Positions 16,111 through 25,227 of a stretch of DNA of 64,000 nt are shown here, in pieces. Position numbers and translations under genes: made by a program. The stretch is taken from positions 32,168-96,167 of the forward strand of contig JASLTG010000011.1 in NCBI GenBank assembly GCA_030743005.1. The letters are read 5' to 3'. The first letter of the stretch is position 1, and every line of letters starts with the position of its first letter. Source of the stretch: Acidimicrobiales bacterium (lineage in GTDB: Bacteria; Actinomycetota; Acidimicrobiia; Acidimicrobiales; Poriferisodalaceae). The notes beneath the pieces are model-generated. The model was not told where the DNA came from, did no database searches, and was given only the letters and a program-made list of their open reading frames with translations.

Positions 16111-18654
16111 TCAGCCTCGCATTCGTTCCCCTGCAGGATCGAAGATCGGTTCGCTGGCCAACGTTGCGTCCCGCATGACACCCAAGATTTCGATGCGCCA
16201 TCTTTGCCCGCTGTTCTCAAGTTCGGCCGGAATGTACCCCATAGCTATTGATTTGCCTGAATGATGGGCATAGCCACCCGAGGTCACCCACCCGACGACT
16301 TCATCGTCGAACCAGATTGGCTCATCTCCCAAAACGTCAGCCGCTTCTGGGCCCTCGGGGACATCCACGACCCAGGTTCGCAGTGAACGACGCTCGGACT
16401 GTTTCTGCAAGTCGTTTAAAGCGTCGGCGCCAACGAAGTCTCTATCTTTGGTTACGAAACGACCAAGGCCAGCCTCGTAAGGGTCGTAAATCGGCCGGTA
16501 TTCTCGGGCCCAAGAACCGAAACTTTTCTCTAACCGCAAGCTGTTGAGTGCGGCGGAACCGAACGGTCGGATCCCTAGATCACGACCGTGTTCTAGGAGC
16601 AGTTCAAATAGATAGCGCTGATAACTGGCCGGAATCCAGAACTCGTAGCCGAGATCTCCGGTGAACGTAAGCCGGCCAACCAGGGCGGGAGCCAAACCAA
16701 CTTCCAGCCGCCGAAATTCCATGAAAGAAAACGCTGTGTTTGAAACGTCTCCATCCACGCATCGTTCCAGTAACTGTCGACTGTTAGGTCCTGCTATCGA
16801 AAGTCCGGCCAGTTCGTATCCAAGGGTTCGATAGGTGCAAGCTTCTCCGACCCAAGACCTAATTTGTTGGTCGAAATACCGTTCGTAGTACCTCTCAGCA
16901 ATTCCTGATCCAAACAGACAAAACCGCTCCGAGTCGTTCGTGTTGCCAGTCGCACCGCCGATGACGGTGTTGAACGGGCCCTCTGCTTCACCGACGGACG
17001 CGGGAAGGCAACCGAGTGTCAGGTCTCCAATGATCTTCCCACTCGAGTTGAGCATCGGGGTTAAAGCGAGACGGCCTGGTTGAGGTATGCGCCCGGCCAA
17101 AATATGGGAAAGAAATTCCCTTGCGCCGGGACCAGTGAACTCGAACTTTGAGAATCCGGTCGTGTCGATCAGGCCAACCGACTCACGCACAGTTGCGCTT
17201 TCCTCCGCCACTGATTCCCAGGCGTTCGAACGATGCCAAGTCAGCTCTTCAACGGGCTCCCGGTCGGGTTTTTGAAACCACTGGGGCACTTCAAGGCCAA
17301 AAGAGTCCCCCCATACGGCGTTAAATTCGTTGAGTTGGTCGTGAATCGGTGTGGTTTGCAACGGTCTTCCCACTGGGAGAAATTCGTTGGGGTAGGTGAT
17401 GCGGAAACGTCGACCATAATTCTCAGTGACCTTCTCGCGTGTATAAGTTGACGTGGAGAAGTCTCCATACCTACTGACGTCCATACCCCAAATATCGAAG
17501 CCAGGATCACCCTGGGTCATCCAGTTCGCCAGCGCTAATCCAACTCCCCCTGACTGAGATAGGCCGGCCATGACGGCGCAGGCACACCAATATCCGGGAA
17601 GACCTCTTACCGGCCCGAGCAGCGGGTTTCCATCTGGGGCAAAAGTGAACGGGCCGTTGATCACTTGTTTCAGGCCCGCATCTGCGAAGATCGGGAAATG
17701 GGCGAAGCCGACATCCAGATTGTTGGCGATGTGTTCAAGGTCCGGTGCTAGTAGCTGCATTCCGAAATCCCAAGGTGTCTCTTTGGGGGACCATGGCCTT
17801 CCATTGTGTTCATAGGTGCCAAGAAGAAGGCCGCCGCCTTCCTGACGCATGTAGATCTCTCCGCCGAAATCGATGCTGTGAAGGATTTGGTGTCCAGTAT
17901 TTTGGTTGTATGCGGCTACTTCAGGTAAGTCTTCGGTCAGGATGTAGGTGTGTTCCATCGCCAGGACCGGCAGGTTGAGGCCGACCATCCGTCCAACCTC
18001 ACGGGCCCACAGCCCTCCGGCATTGACGACGTGTTGGCAGTGGACTGTGCGGAGTCTTTCCCCTGTACTGGTTCTAATGGTATGGACGAGCCAACCGCCA
18101 TCGGAAGCTTTTTCTAAAGCGTTAACCCACGTGTCGCGAAAAACGGCTGCTCCGTTCTGGCGAGCCGCCTTAGCGAAGGCATGAGTTACGCCAGACGGGT
18201 CGACATGACCTTCGTGAGCGTCGTACATGGCTCCAACGAAGTACTTCTCGTCAAAGATGGGGAGAAGCTCTTTGGCTTCAGAGACCGACAAGAGTTCGGT
18301 CTCCATACCTAAGTAGCGGCCTTTGGCGTGGGCGCTACGAAGCCAGTCCATGCGCTGTTCGCTATCGGCGAGCATGATTCCACCGGTGATGGTGATTCCG
18401 CAGTCTTGCCCCGATATTTCCTCGATCTCCTTGTACAACTCAATTGTGTATTGCTGAAGTTTTGCGACATTGGGATCCCCGTTCAGGGTGTGCATCCCGC
18501 CCGCCGAGTGCCACGTCGATCCTGCGGTAAGTTCAGTCCGCTCGAGCAGTACGGCATCCTGCCAGCCTGCGGCTGTCAGATGATAAAGAACACTGGCGCC
18601 AACAACGCCGCCGCCGATTACGACGACCTGTGCTTCACTGGGGATTTCGTTCAC
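16111..18654 (-). CDS. FAD-dependent dehydrogenase with GcvT domains (dimethylglycine/sarcosine dehydrogenase family)
   Basis: 847 residues in two parts. Residues about 8-400 are a DAO-type FAD domain: VVVIGGGVVGASVLYHL dinucleotide fold and TAGSTWHSAG with the His that carries covalent FAD in dimethylglycine and sarcosine dehydrogenases. Residues about 430-840 are a GcvT/DmdA-like tetrahydrofolate-binding region (GLIDTTGFSKFEFTGP, AGPNSR, GYEFWIP) with a GcvT_C end (VVGWVTSGGYAHHSGKSIAMGYI). Such enzymes oxidise an N-methyl group and pass the C1 unit to THF. It lies 15 bp after the MttB-family gene and 1 bp before dddP. Substrate could be dimethylglycine, sarcosine or another N- or S-methyl compound. 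Confidence 0.88.
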   Translation of the reverse strand: MNEIPSEAQVVVIGGGVVGASVLYHLTAAGWQDAVLLERTELTAGSTWHSAGGMHTLNGDPNVAKLQQYTIELYKEIEEISGQDCGITITGGIMLADSEQRMDWLRSAHAKGRYLGMETELLSVSEAKELLPIFDEKYFVGAMYDAHEGHVDPSGVTHAFAKAARQNGAAVFRDTWVNALEKASDGGWLVHTIRTSTGERLRTVHCQHVVNAGGLWAREVGRMVGLNLPVLAMEHTYILTEDLPEVAAYNQNTGHQILHSIDFGGEIYMRQEGGGLLLGTYEHNGRPWSPKETPWDFGMQLLAPDLEHIANNLDVGFAHFPIFADAGLKQVINGPFTFAPDGNPLLGPVRGLPGYWCACAVMAGLSQSGGVGLALANWMTQGDPGFDIWGMDVSRYGDFSTSTYTREKVTENYGRRFRITYPNEFLPVGRPLQTTPIHDQLNEFNAVWGDSFGLEVPQWFQKPDREPVEELTWHRSNAWESVAEESATVRESVGLIDTTGFSKFEFTGPGAREFLSHILAGRIPQPGRLALTPMLNSSGKIIGDLTLGCLPASVGEAEGPFNTVIGGATGNTNDSERFCLFGSGIAERYYERYFDQQIRSWVGEACTYRTLGYELAGLSIAGPNSRQLLERCVDGDVSNTAFSFMEFRRLEVGLAPALVGRLTFTGDLGYEFWIPASYQRYLFELLLEHGRDLGIRPFGSAALNSLRLEKSFGSWAREYRPIYDPYEAGLGRFVTKDRDFVGADALNDLQKQSERRSLRTWVVDVPEGPEAADVLGDEPIWFDDEVVGWVTSGGYAHHSGKSIAMGYIPAELENSGQRWRIEILGVMRDATLASEPIFDPAGERMRG

Positions 18655-18669
18655 AAATATTGGCCTTTC

Positions 18670-20196
18670 CTAGTAGTCGGTGGCGACGCCACCCTCAGCC
18701 ACGCGGCGCTCTACGAACTCATCGAGTTCAGCTCTCCGCTCGGCTGCCATGGGTGGGTCGACGTGGGCGGCAAGCACGTCGTTAGCGAGTTGTTCGGCGC
18801 GTTGGTGAGCCTCCAATCGCCCCGACTCGTCCCATGACTCAAAGTTGCTCCACCTTGACACCATCGGTTGAAAGTGCTCGGTGGCATAGCGTTCTTGTGT
18901 ATGGGTTGATCCAAAGAAATGACCTGCTGGACCGACCTCGGCAATGGCCTCAACGGCGAGTGTTGCATCGTCGACGGCGATAGGGCGAAGCATTTCGGTG
19001 ACCATGTTGAGGATGTCGGCATCAATGACGAATTTTTCGTACGACGTCAGTAGGCCTCCTTCCAGCCAGCCGGTTCCATGGAGCAGCAGGTTCGCGCCAC
19101 CCATTACCGCACCCCAAATAGCGATCATGCTTTCATAGGCAGATTGAGCGTCAACACTATTTGATGCATTCACGTTCGACGATCGATACGGCACCTCATA
19201 ACGGCGGGCTAACTGTCCGCCAACGAGACACGCCTTCCAATATTCGGGGGTCCCAAACGCAGGACTACCAGAACGCATATCGACGTTCGAGGTGAAGCCG
19301 CCATATGCGACCGGTGCTCCGGGTCTAACGACTTGCGTGTAAGCGATACCGGCTAATGCTTCTGCGTTTTGAAGCACAAGGGCTCCAGCGACAGTGACGG
19401 GCGCCATAGCACCGGCCAGTGTGAATGGAGTGATGATGATCAGCTGATTCCGAGACGACATCTCCTGGATACCATGAAGCATTGGGGCGTCGTACCGTAG
19501 CGGAGTGCTCGCGTTGATCACAGAATACAGGCATGGTTCGAGTTCGAACGTGGCGTCGTCGACACCTCGCGCTATACGAACCATCTCTAGGACATCTCGA
19601 TTGCGTTGACGGCCGAGGCTGTAAACAAAGGGCACCTTGTCTGACAGCGTCAACATGTCGTGCGTGGCTTCTAGGTGTCGAACTGACGGGTGAAGGTCCA
19701 TTGGTTCAACGGGATAGCCCGCAACAGTGTGGACGGCGTTCAGGACCTGTCCCATCTTGATCAGGTTGCAGTAATCGACGCGGTTACCGTCGCGACGTCC
19801 ACGGCCAAGGCCCGTGACAAAGGGGGGGCTTGCTACCGAGGTGTAAATGATGTGGTCGCCGCCAAACGTCAGATCGCGGTGAGGTTCTCGACCATGGAGG
19901 GTGAATTGCGGCGGAACAGTAGCGAGAAGTGTTTCAATTAGGGCGGGATCGAATTTGACGCGGTCGCCTACGACAGTTGCACCGGCTTGCGCTAGTTGTG
20001 TTCGCGCTGTGTCGTCGAGAAAGTCGATCCCTGTAGTACTTAGCACTTCGAGGGAAGCCAGATGGATTGCTTCAAGTTCGTCCTCTGAAACGGCACGCAA
20101 GGGATCGAATCGCATACGAGGTTGTTCCCATGGGGGTTGCTCGGCCACAGGGTCGCGTGTCTTTAGACGCTTGGAACGATCACCGCGTTTAGCCAT
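18670..20196 (-). CDS. Trimethylamine-methyltransferase (MttB) superfamily protein, non-pyrrolysine type
   Basis: A 508-residue MttB-superfamily protein. Family segments include LEVLSTTGIDF near 48-58, a central SVINASTPLRYD, ITPFTLAGAMAPVT and PVAYGGFTSN, and a C-terminal helix ending EFVERRVAEGG. The frame is uninterrupted, with no in-frame amber codon, so it belongs to the branch without pyrrolysine that includes glycine betaine:corrinoid methyltransferase MtgB. No corrinoid protein lies in the window. Being first in an operon with the dimethylglycine-dehydrogenase-like gene and dddP, after a betaine transporter, points to a quaternary ammonium or sulfonium substrate (inference). The N-terminus is basic and no clear ribosome-binding site is visible. 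Confidence 0.82.
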   Translation of the reverse strand: MAKRGDRSKRLKTRDPVAEQPPWEQPRMRFDPLRAVSEDELEAIHLASLEVLSTTGIDFLDDTARTQLAQAGATVVGDRVKFDPALIETLLATVPPQFTLHGREPHRDLTFGGDHIIYTSVASPPFVTGLGRGRRDGNRVDYCNLIKMGQVLNAVHTVAGYPVEPMDLHPSVRHLEATHDMLTLSDKVPFVYSLGRQRNRDVLEMVRIARGVDDATFELEPCLYSVINASTPLRYDAPMLHGIQEMSSRNQLIIITPFTLAGAMAPVTVAGALVLQNAEALAGIAYTQVVRPGAPVAYGGFTSNVDMRSGSPAFGTPEYWKACLVGGQLARRYEVPYRSSNVNASNSVDAQSAYESMIAIWGAVMGGANLLLHGTGWLEGGLLTSYEKFVIDADILNMVTEMLRPIAVDDATLAVEAIAEVGPAGHFFGSTHTQERYATEHFQPMVSRWSNFESWDESGRLEAHQRAEQLANDVLAAHVDPPMAAERRAELDEFVERRVAEGGVATDY

Positions 20197-20324
20197 GTCG
20201 GTAGGCCGCGAATTCGGCCGAAGGATGTCGCGTTGAGATCACTGATCCTTACCTAAATCTAAGGTTGCGAAACTCTATACCTGTCCACGGGTAGGAATGT
20301 GAGTGATGGTGCCAGAAAACCTCA

Positions 20325-20350
20325 GAGGGCGGGGCCGAAGCCCCACCCTC
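20325..20350 (-). terminator. Intrinsic terminator with UUCG tetraloop downstream of proX
   Basis: On the minus strand a GAGGG/CCCTC helix and a GGGGC/GCCCC helix, separated by one mismatch, close a TTCG loop (the very stable C-UUCG-G tetraloop). TGAGG and a TTTTC run follow. It lies about 50 bp past the proX stop and separates the transporter operon from the methyltransferase-dddP operon. Confidence 0.75.
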
Positions 20351-20365
20351 AAGAGTGCTATATGC

Positions 20366-20381
20366 GCTCTCTGGTGAGAGC
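20366..20381 (-). other. Second hairpin immediately after proX
   Basis: A perfect 6-bp stem, GCTCTC with GAGAGC around a 4-nt loop, lies 16 bp past the proX stop and upstream of the UUCG terminator in the transcript. No T-run follows. It may protect the 3' end of the mRNA or pause polymerase; it may also be chance. Confidence 0.4.
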
Positions 20382-20396
20382 AACTAAAAGCTTGAT

Positions 20397-21572
20397 TTAG
20401 CCGGCTGCGCGAGCAGCGTCAAGCCAAGGATCGACCTTGTCGCGGTTCCCTGCGATCCAGTCAGCGGCGAGATCTTTTGGATCAGCGCCTGCAGCTTGCT
20501 CAACGTTGGCTACGGAGACATCCATGACCGAAAGCACGATCTGCTTGAACAGCTCTTCAGCTGCCGGGTTTTCAGCAAGGAAGTCGTTGTTCGCAGCAGC
20601 TTGAATATCGGCTGCCGCCCAACCAATTGGGCAGAGACCCTCGTCGTTTCTAGCAGGACACATGTCTTCGCCAATAGCGGCCGAACCGGGACGTTGATCC
20701 CAAGCTTCGCCACCGTCTTGGTTGTTCGGGTTGGAGTCATCAAGGATATAACCATGTCCCATCCAGTAGGAGTTGTCACCTGGGCGGATGGTGGTGATGT
20801 AAGCCGACGGTGTCCAGGTGTAGGCAAGGACGGGGAGGCCCTCGTTGACCATGTCAGTCGCCTGAGCCCACATTGGGTCATAACCGGCTTTTACCTGAAC
20901 GATGTTGTCATAGCCACCACCAACGAGCATGGAGTTAATGATGTTGTCGCAGGTCCAGTCTTCTGGACAGCCAAACATGTCGACCAAGCCGTTGCCAGGA
21001 TTGGCATCGGTGGCGTCATAGGCAGCGATCGCGTCAGCGTTGGTATTGAGATCTTCCATGGTGTAAACGCCGTATTCGTCAGCGAAGCCTTTTTCAATCA
21101 GGAAGCCCTGAAGGCCACCCGCCTGAATCTCCATACCGAGGACGGTTACCGCGTCACCAATTAATGTGCCATCGGTTCGTTCGCCCAGTAGCCAACTCAT
21201 GTGACCTGGCATCCAGGAGTTCGCCCAGAAGTCCATGTCACCTTCGGCCATAGCCATGAAGGCGTTTTGCGGTCCGAGTTCCATGTCGGCGGATTCGGAG
21301 ACTGTGTACCCGAGTTCGCGCAATAGAGCGGTGAATATTTCAGCCTGTACGTAACCGGTGCTCCAGGAAGCTCGACCGGAAGTAACACTGACACCATCAC
21401 CTGGGGTCATGTTGACTGCCGCTGCCGCTTCGGTAGTTGCAGGTGCAGAAGCGGAAGCTTCTGCATCTGAAGAGCTGTCGGAACTTGAATCGTCATCGCT
21501 GCCACAAGCAGCAAGGATCAAAAGCGCAGCTGTAGCTACTGCTAGCAAGCGCGTGAGTGATTTCTTGTTCAT
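20397..21572 (-). CDS. proX: Glycine betaine/proline-type ABC transporter substrate-binding lipoprotein
   Basis: 391 residues. The N-terminus is a lipoprotein signal (basic start, hydrophobic core, lipobox LAAC at about 19-22) followed by a Ser/Asp/Ala-rich linker to about residue 50, typical of actinobacterial receptors. The mature part is OpuAC/ProX-like: SWSTGYVQAEIFTALLRELGY near 69-89, WANSWMPGHMSWL near 117-129 and LAYTWTPSAYITTI near 250, where Trp residues of the betaine cage are expected. It delivers betaine-like compounds (glycine betaine, proline betaine, possibly DMSP) to ProWV. A GGGAGG ribosome-binding site precedes the ATG. Last gene of proV-proW-proX, 134 bp after proW and followed by a terminator. 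Confidence 0.92.
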   Translation of the reverse strand: MNKKSLTRLLAVATAALLILAACGSDDDSSSDSSSDAEASASAPATTEAAAAVNMTPGDGVSVTSGRASWSTGYVQAEIFTALLRELGYTVSESADMELGPQNAFMAMAEGDMDFWANSWMPGHMSWLLGERTDGTLIGDAVTVLGMEIQAGGLQGFLIEKGFADEYGVYTMEDLNTNADAIAAYDATDANPGNGLVDMFGCPEDWTCDNIINSMLVGGGYDNIVQVKAGYDPMWAQATDMVNEGLPVLAYTWTPSAYITTIRPGDNSYWMGHGYILDDSNPNNQDGGEAWDQRPGSAAIGEDMCPARNDEGLCPIGWAAADIQAAANNDFLAENPAAEELFKQIVLSVMDVSVANVEQAAGADPKDLAADWIAGNRDKVDPWLDAARAAG

Positions 21573-21706
21573 AAATGGGGCCCTCCCTAGAGTCCCTGGT
21601 TAATGCGGTCCTTGGGCAGTGCCCAGACACGCCAGTTCAAGGCTAGTCGCTACAGGACGTGGAACGGTACTTTCGAACCTCTAACGGTAGTTTTGTAGCG
21701 GATCTG

Positions 21707-23998
21707 TTATGTATAGACCTGTTTCCGGTCAAATTCTGAAAGTGTTCCTCGCGCGCTCCCAGCGACCGTAACCCCAGCAAACAGCAGAAATAGGGCACCA
21801 ACGCCTGCAACAAGGTTGGTTTCCGCCACTCTAGAAATGCTGCCGATCCATGCAACGCTCATAAGGAACAATCCGAGCCCAAGGCCACAAACGATGGAAC
21901 ACCACTTATAAAGGAAGAGTTCGTCCTGTGAGAGGAAGCCAGAGGCCGGAATTACCACTGCAAGTGCTAGCAAGCCCAAGACGAGAGCGACCCACCCTAG
22001 GCCAGCACCTTGGTCGGAGTAGCCGTCATGGATCACGTCACCGGTCCGCTGCGCGTAGGCGATCAGGGCTGTGAATTCCGCAGCGAGGCTTCCAGCCAGG
22101 GCCAGGTCACCAGCAGCCTCAGCGGCTTCGGCCTTCATGACGATATCGTCGAGCTGAACTCGGAGTTCCGGCCCGATAACCGAGTCAGCGCGGGTGTCGA
22201 ATGTCCAACCCGAATAGCCAGCCATCACGATTAAAAGTCCCGCGAAGGACACCCCGATTAGACGTCCCCACCTGATTCCAGACGCCAATGGGCGTCGCGC
22301 CCCCATCGGGGCGTTCCAAACCCAAAGCACACTTCCAGCGGCCATGAGGACGCAACCAATCAGGGTCACATAAATTCCGTACGACCGCGAAAATTCACTG
22401 GCCACATCTGGCGGACTGGCCATTATCGAACAAACTGCTGTGACCAGCGCTGCGATACTAAAAACAGTCGCTCCATCTGGGCCGAGCCATCGGTTCCTCT
22501 GACCGGGGGACCGGACTGTTGCATACACCGATCCGGCCAAAGCAAGTGTGCACATCACGATCAGGATCCCGAACCAGGAGCCGCCTGACGCCGCCAAACC
22601 ATTGAACGTTTGGTTGGTAAGGCTTTCGTCGGCATATCTGGCGTAGGCCGATATGTGACCACTACCTCCATTCCAAGGGAGAAGCACGCCCAGAAGAGTC
22701 GCTATAGCCCCCAGCGCGGCTACCGCAACCCCGGAACGTTCGGCACTTCTCAGAGGTTCGTATTGGGCCTCTTGGTCGGATTCGCCGTCGATCTGAACCT
22801 TGTTGAGGAGATCTTCGTTCTCCGAGTTAGACAAAAGCAACTCAGGGGTCTTGGTGTTTTTCCAGGCCGCTGTAATTCTCCCAAACAATCCACCTCCGTC
22901 GGAGTCGTCGGGTTGGGTGAGGCGGTCCAACACCACGGCAACGATAAAGAATGCAAGCCCGCCCGAACCGGCTAAGGCAATGTCCTGGTTGGCAATAGCG
23001 CGATACAAGAGCCTGCCCAAACCACCGGCGCCCATGATTGCAGCGATACCAAGCATTGAGATGGCAAGGAGCAGCGTCTGGTTGATACCCGTCATAAGCG
23101 CTGCCCTTGCAAGAGGCAACTGCACATCTGTCAGGACACGCCGCTCAGACGCCCCGTACGCGCGCGCAGCTTCCACCACATCTTCGGGCACTTGCCGAAT
23201 GCCCAAGTTGGTTAATCGAATCAGTGGAGGTAGGGCGAAGACCATGGTCACCATCGTCGCGGAGACGAATCCAACCCCAAAAAAGAAGACAAACGGCAGC
23301 ATGTAGACAAACGAATGAACGACTTGCATGGCGTCGAGGACCGGACGAACGATACGCCAAACACCGTCCATTCGGCCGCAGGCGACTCCGGTCGGAATGC
23401 CGATTATCACGCACAGGATCACAGCGACCGCGATGAACCCAATGGTTCGCGCAGTTTCTTTCCAGTACTCCTCACCCAACAGGCCACAGATGGTCAGTCC
23501 AAGAAATGAGCCGATACCAACTTGCAGGCCACGAAAAGCCCAACCAGCGATCAAAGCGGCAAGACAAACGGTCATCCATGAAAGCCCAAGAAGCCAATCA
23601 TCAACAACGACCCCAAGCATGGTGTGGAATGGCCATTTGATGACATCCAAAGTTTCTTTCATATTGAGGTCTACCCAGACGGTGATTTGTTCAACCCAAT
23701 CACCGACAGGTATCTGCCATCTGTCCAGCACGGTATTTTGACGCTGGTCCCAGTCTTCAATGCTTCTGTACCAAATCACAGCCACAAGGCCGGCGGCGCC
23801 TCCGACGGCGTTAACCACCCGTCGTCGTCTCGCTGATCCCAGGATTATCAGTATCGGAACAGCGAAAACACCAATCAAGGCAACAAATTCGATAGCTGAC
23901 GCCACAGCATTAGCAACTGTGTCGCCTGTTTCTAGGTTCGTGACCTTTCCGACTGCACGGTCGACAAAGTGGCCGGTCGATTCTGCGTAGAGATTCAT
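21707..23998 (-). CDS. proW: Betaine-type ABC transporter permease with a long extra C-terminal membrane domain
   Basis: About 763 residues, roughly twice a normal ProW. Residues about 35-360 are a ProW permease: several membrane helices and the ATPase-contact EAA loop (VEAARAYGASERRVLTDVQLP, near 277-296), then AIMGAGGLGRLLYRA. A hydrophilic linker (about 363-425) leads to a second region (about 427-760) with some seven further hydrophobic segments and one long Ala/Glu-rich extracytoplasmic or cytoplasmic loop; it has no second EAA loop. Its role is unknown; osmosensing or receptor docking are guesses. I use the ATG at 23998, which overlaps the proV stop by one base (TGATG); a GTG one codon earlier is also possible. 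Confidence 0.85.
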   Translation of the reverse strand: MNLYAESTGHFVDRAVGKVTNLETGDTVANAVASAIEFVALIGVFAVPILIILGSARRRRVVNAVGGAAGLVAVIWYRSIEDWDQRQNTVLDRWQIPVGDWVEQITVWVDLNMKETLDVIKWPFHTMLGVVVDDWLLGLSWMTVCLAALIAGWAFRGLQVGIGSFLGLTICGLLGEEYWKETARTIGFIAVAVILCVIIGIPTGVACGRMDGVWRIVRPVLDAMQVVHSFVYMLPFVFFFGVGFVSATMVTMVFALPPLIRLTNLGIRQVPEDVVEAARAYGASERRVLTDVQLPLARAALMTGINQTLLLAISMLGIAAIMGAGGLGRLLYRAIANQDIALAGSGGLAFFIVAVVLDRLTQPDDSDGGGLFGRITAAWKNTKTPELLLSNSENEDLLNKVQIDGESDQEAQYEPLRSAERSGVAVAALGAIATLLGVLLPWNGGSGHISAYARYADESLTNQTFNGLAASGGSWFGILIVMCTLALAGSVYATVRSPGQRNRWLGPDGATVFSIAALVTAVCSIMASPPDVASEFSRSYGIYVTLIGCVLMAAGSVLWVWNAPMGARRPLASGIRWGRLIGVSFAGLLIVMAGYSGWTFDTRADSVIGPELRVQLDDIVMKAEAAEAAGDLALAGSLAAEFTALIAYAQRTGDVIHDGYSDQGAGLGWVALVLGLLALAVVIPASGFLSQDELFLYKWCSIVCGLGLGLFLMSVAWIGSISRVAETNLVAGVGALFLLFAGVTVAGSARGTLSEFDRKQVYT

Positions 23999-25227
23999 CA
24001 CATGTACACCTCTCGTTCGAATGCGTCAGCCAAGGCCTCAACACGTCCGAGCTCTTCAAGCACCGCAGTGGGGTCCATTCGGCCAACAAGTCGCCCACTT
24101 TCGTCACAGCAAGCAATTGGTAACCCTTTACCAGCATCGGCGTATAGCTCGTTCAGCGTTTGGGACGGGATGGCGATTGGGACGTCGGTTCGCATGGCGC
24201 TCGCCAAGGTCGGCACGCCCTGCGTGGCGACACGCTCTACGTCGCTTCGTGTAACCAGGCCTGCACATTTCCCTGAAGCGTCAACTACTAATCGTTCACC
24301 AACATCAACCAAAGCCTTAACGACTTCACCGAATTCGGCATCGATATGGACCGGGTCAGGCGGCACCATGACCTCTTCGACCTTGATCACCCGTCCTTGA
24401 TCGACATCTTGAACGAATTCAGCCACATACCCCGTTGCCGGCTGCGTCAGAATTTCTTCTGGCGTGCCGATCTGGACCACCACTCCATCTTTCATGATGC
24501 AAACTCGATCTCCGATTCTGAGGGCCTCATTCAAGTCGTGGGTTATGAACAAAATTGTTTTGTGGACTTCGTCTTGAATGGCCATCAACTCGTCCTGCAT
24601 TTGGCGCCGAATCAACGGGTCAAGCGCGCTGAATGCTTCGTCCATCAAGAGAATGTCCGGGTCTGAGGCCAGTGCCCGAGCCAGACCGACACGCTGTTGC
24701 ATACCGCCGGACAGTTCGCTCGTAGCATTATCGGCGTAGGCCCCGAGGCCTACTAACTGAAGTGCCTTCATAGCTGCTGCTTCTCGTTCGGTTCGATCGA
24801 CTTTCTGAACCTTGAGACCGTAAGCAACATTGTCCGTAACGTTGCGATGAGGAAAAAGCGCGAAGTGTTGAAACACCATTCCCATTTTTTCTCTGCGAAA
24901 GGCCTGAAGCTCCTTACCTTCTAGCCGTTGGACATCGACCCCGTCTACAAGAACTTCGCCGGAGGTTACGTCGTGCAGTTTGTTGACAGTTCTAATGGCA
25001 GTGGACTTTCCAGACCCTGAGAGTCCCATCACAACAAAAATTTCGCCTTTTTGTACCGAAAAGGAGACGTTGCTTAACCCAACAACATGCCCCGATTGTC
25101 TTTGGACCTCATCCTTATGCACCCCATCTTTGGCGAGGTCGAAGGCTCGGCCGCGCGGTTGTGGCCCAAAAATCTTGTATACCTCGTTGAGGCGGATGAT
25201 CTCTTCATTTTCCGGCATTGGGGTCAC
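23998..25227 (-). CDS. proV: Glycine betaine/proline-type ABC transporter ATP-binding protein with CBS domains
   Basis: 409 residues of ProV/OpuAA type. Walker A GLSGSGKST at 68-76, a Q-loop VFQHFALFPHR, signature LSGGMQQRVGLARAL and Walker B ILLMDEAFSALD are intact, followed by the switch His in FITHDLNEAL. Residues about 285-400 form a CBS pair (GLVTRSDVERV, LVGRMDPTAVLEEL), the ionic-strength sensor in OpuA. It energises uptake of betaine-like osmolytes at the inner membrane. First gene of the operon; the start is GTG with an in-frame ATG three codons later. The operon promoter should lie in the 162 bp upstream, where I see no clear promoter boxes. Confidence 0.92.
   Translation of the reverse strand: MTPMPENEEIIRLNEVYKIFGPQPRGRAFDLAKDGVHKDEVQRQSGHVVGLSNVSFSVQKGEIFVVMGLSGSGKSTAIRTVNKLHDVTSGEVLVDGVDVQRLEGKELQAFRREKMGMVFQHFALFPHRNVTDNVAYGLKVQKVDRTEREAAAMKALQLVGLGAYADNATSELSGGMQQRVGLARALASDPDILLMDEAFSALDPLIRRQMQDELMAIQDEVHKTILFITHDLNEALRIGDRVCIMKDGVVVQIGTPEEILTQPATGYVAEFVQDVDQGRVIKVEEVMVPPDPVHIDAEFGEVVKALVDVGERLVVDASGKCAGLVTRSDVERVATQGVPTLASAMRTDVPIAIPSQTLNELYADAGKGLPIACCDESGRLVGRMDPTAVLEELGRVEALADAFEREVYM

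Noticed and set aside
18670..20196. Pyrrolysine in the MttB-family gene
   Set aside because: The frame is open throughout with no in-frame TAG, so it is the non-pyrrolysine branch.
20204..20219. Palindromic GGCCG/CGGCC hairpin just upstream of the MttB-family start
   Set aside because: Only 5 bp with a restriction-site-like core; no evidence that it is an operator or riboswitch.
22800..23306. 168-residue plus-strand open frame opposite proW
   Set aside because: Low-complexity antisense shadow of a well-defined permease region.
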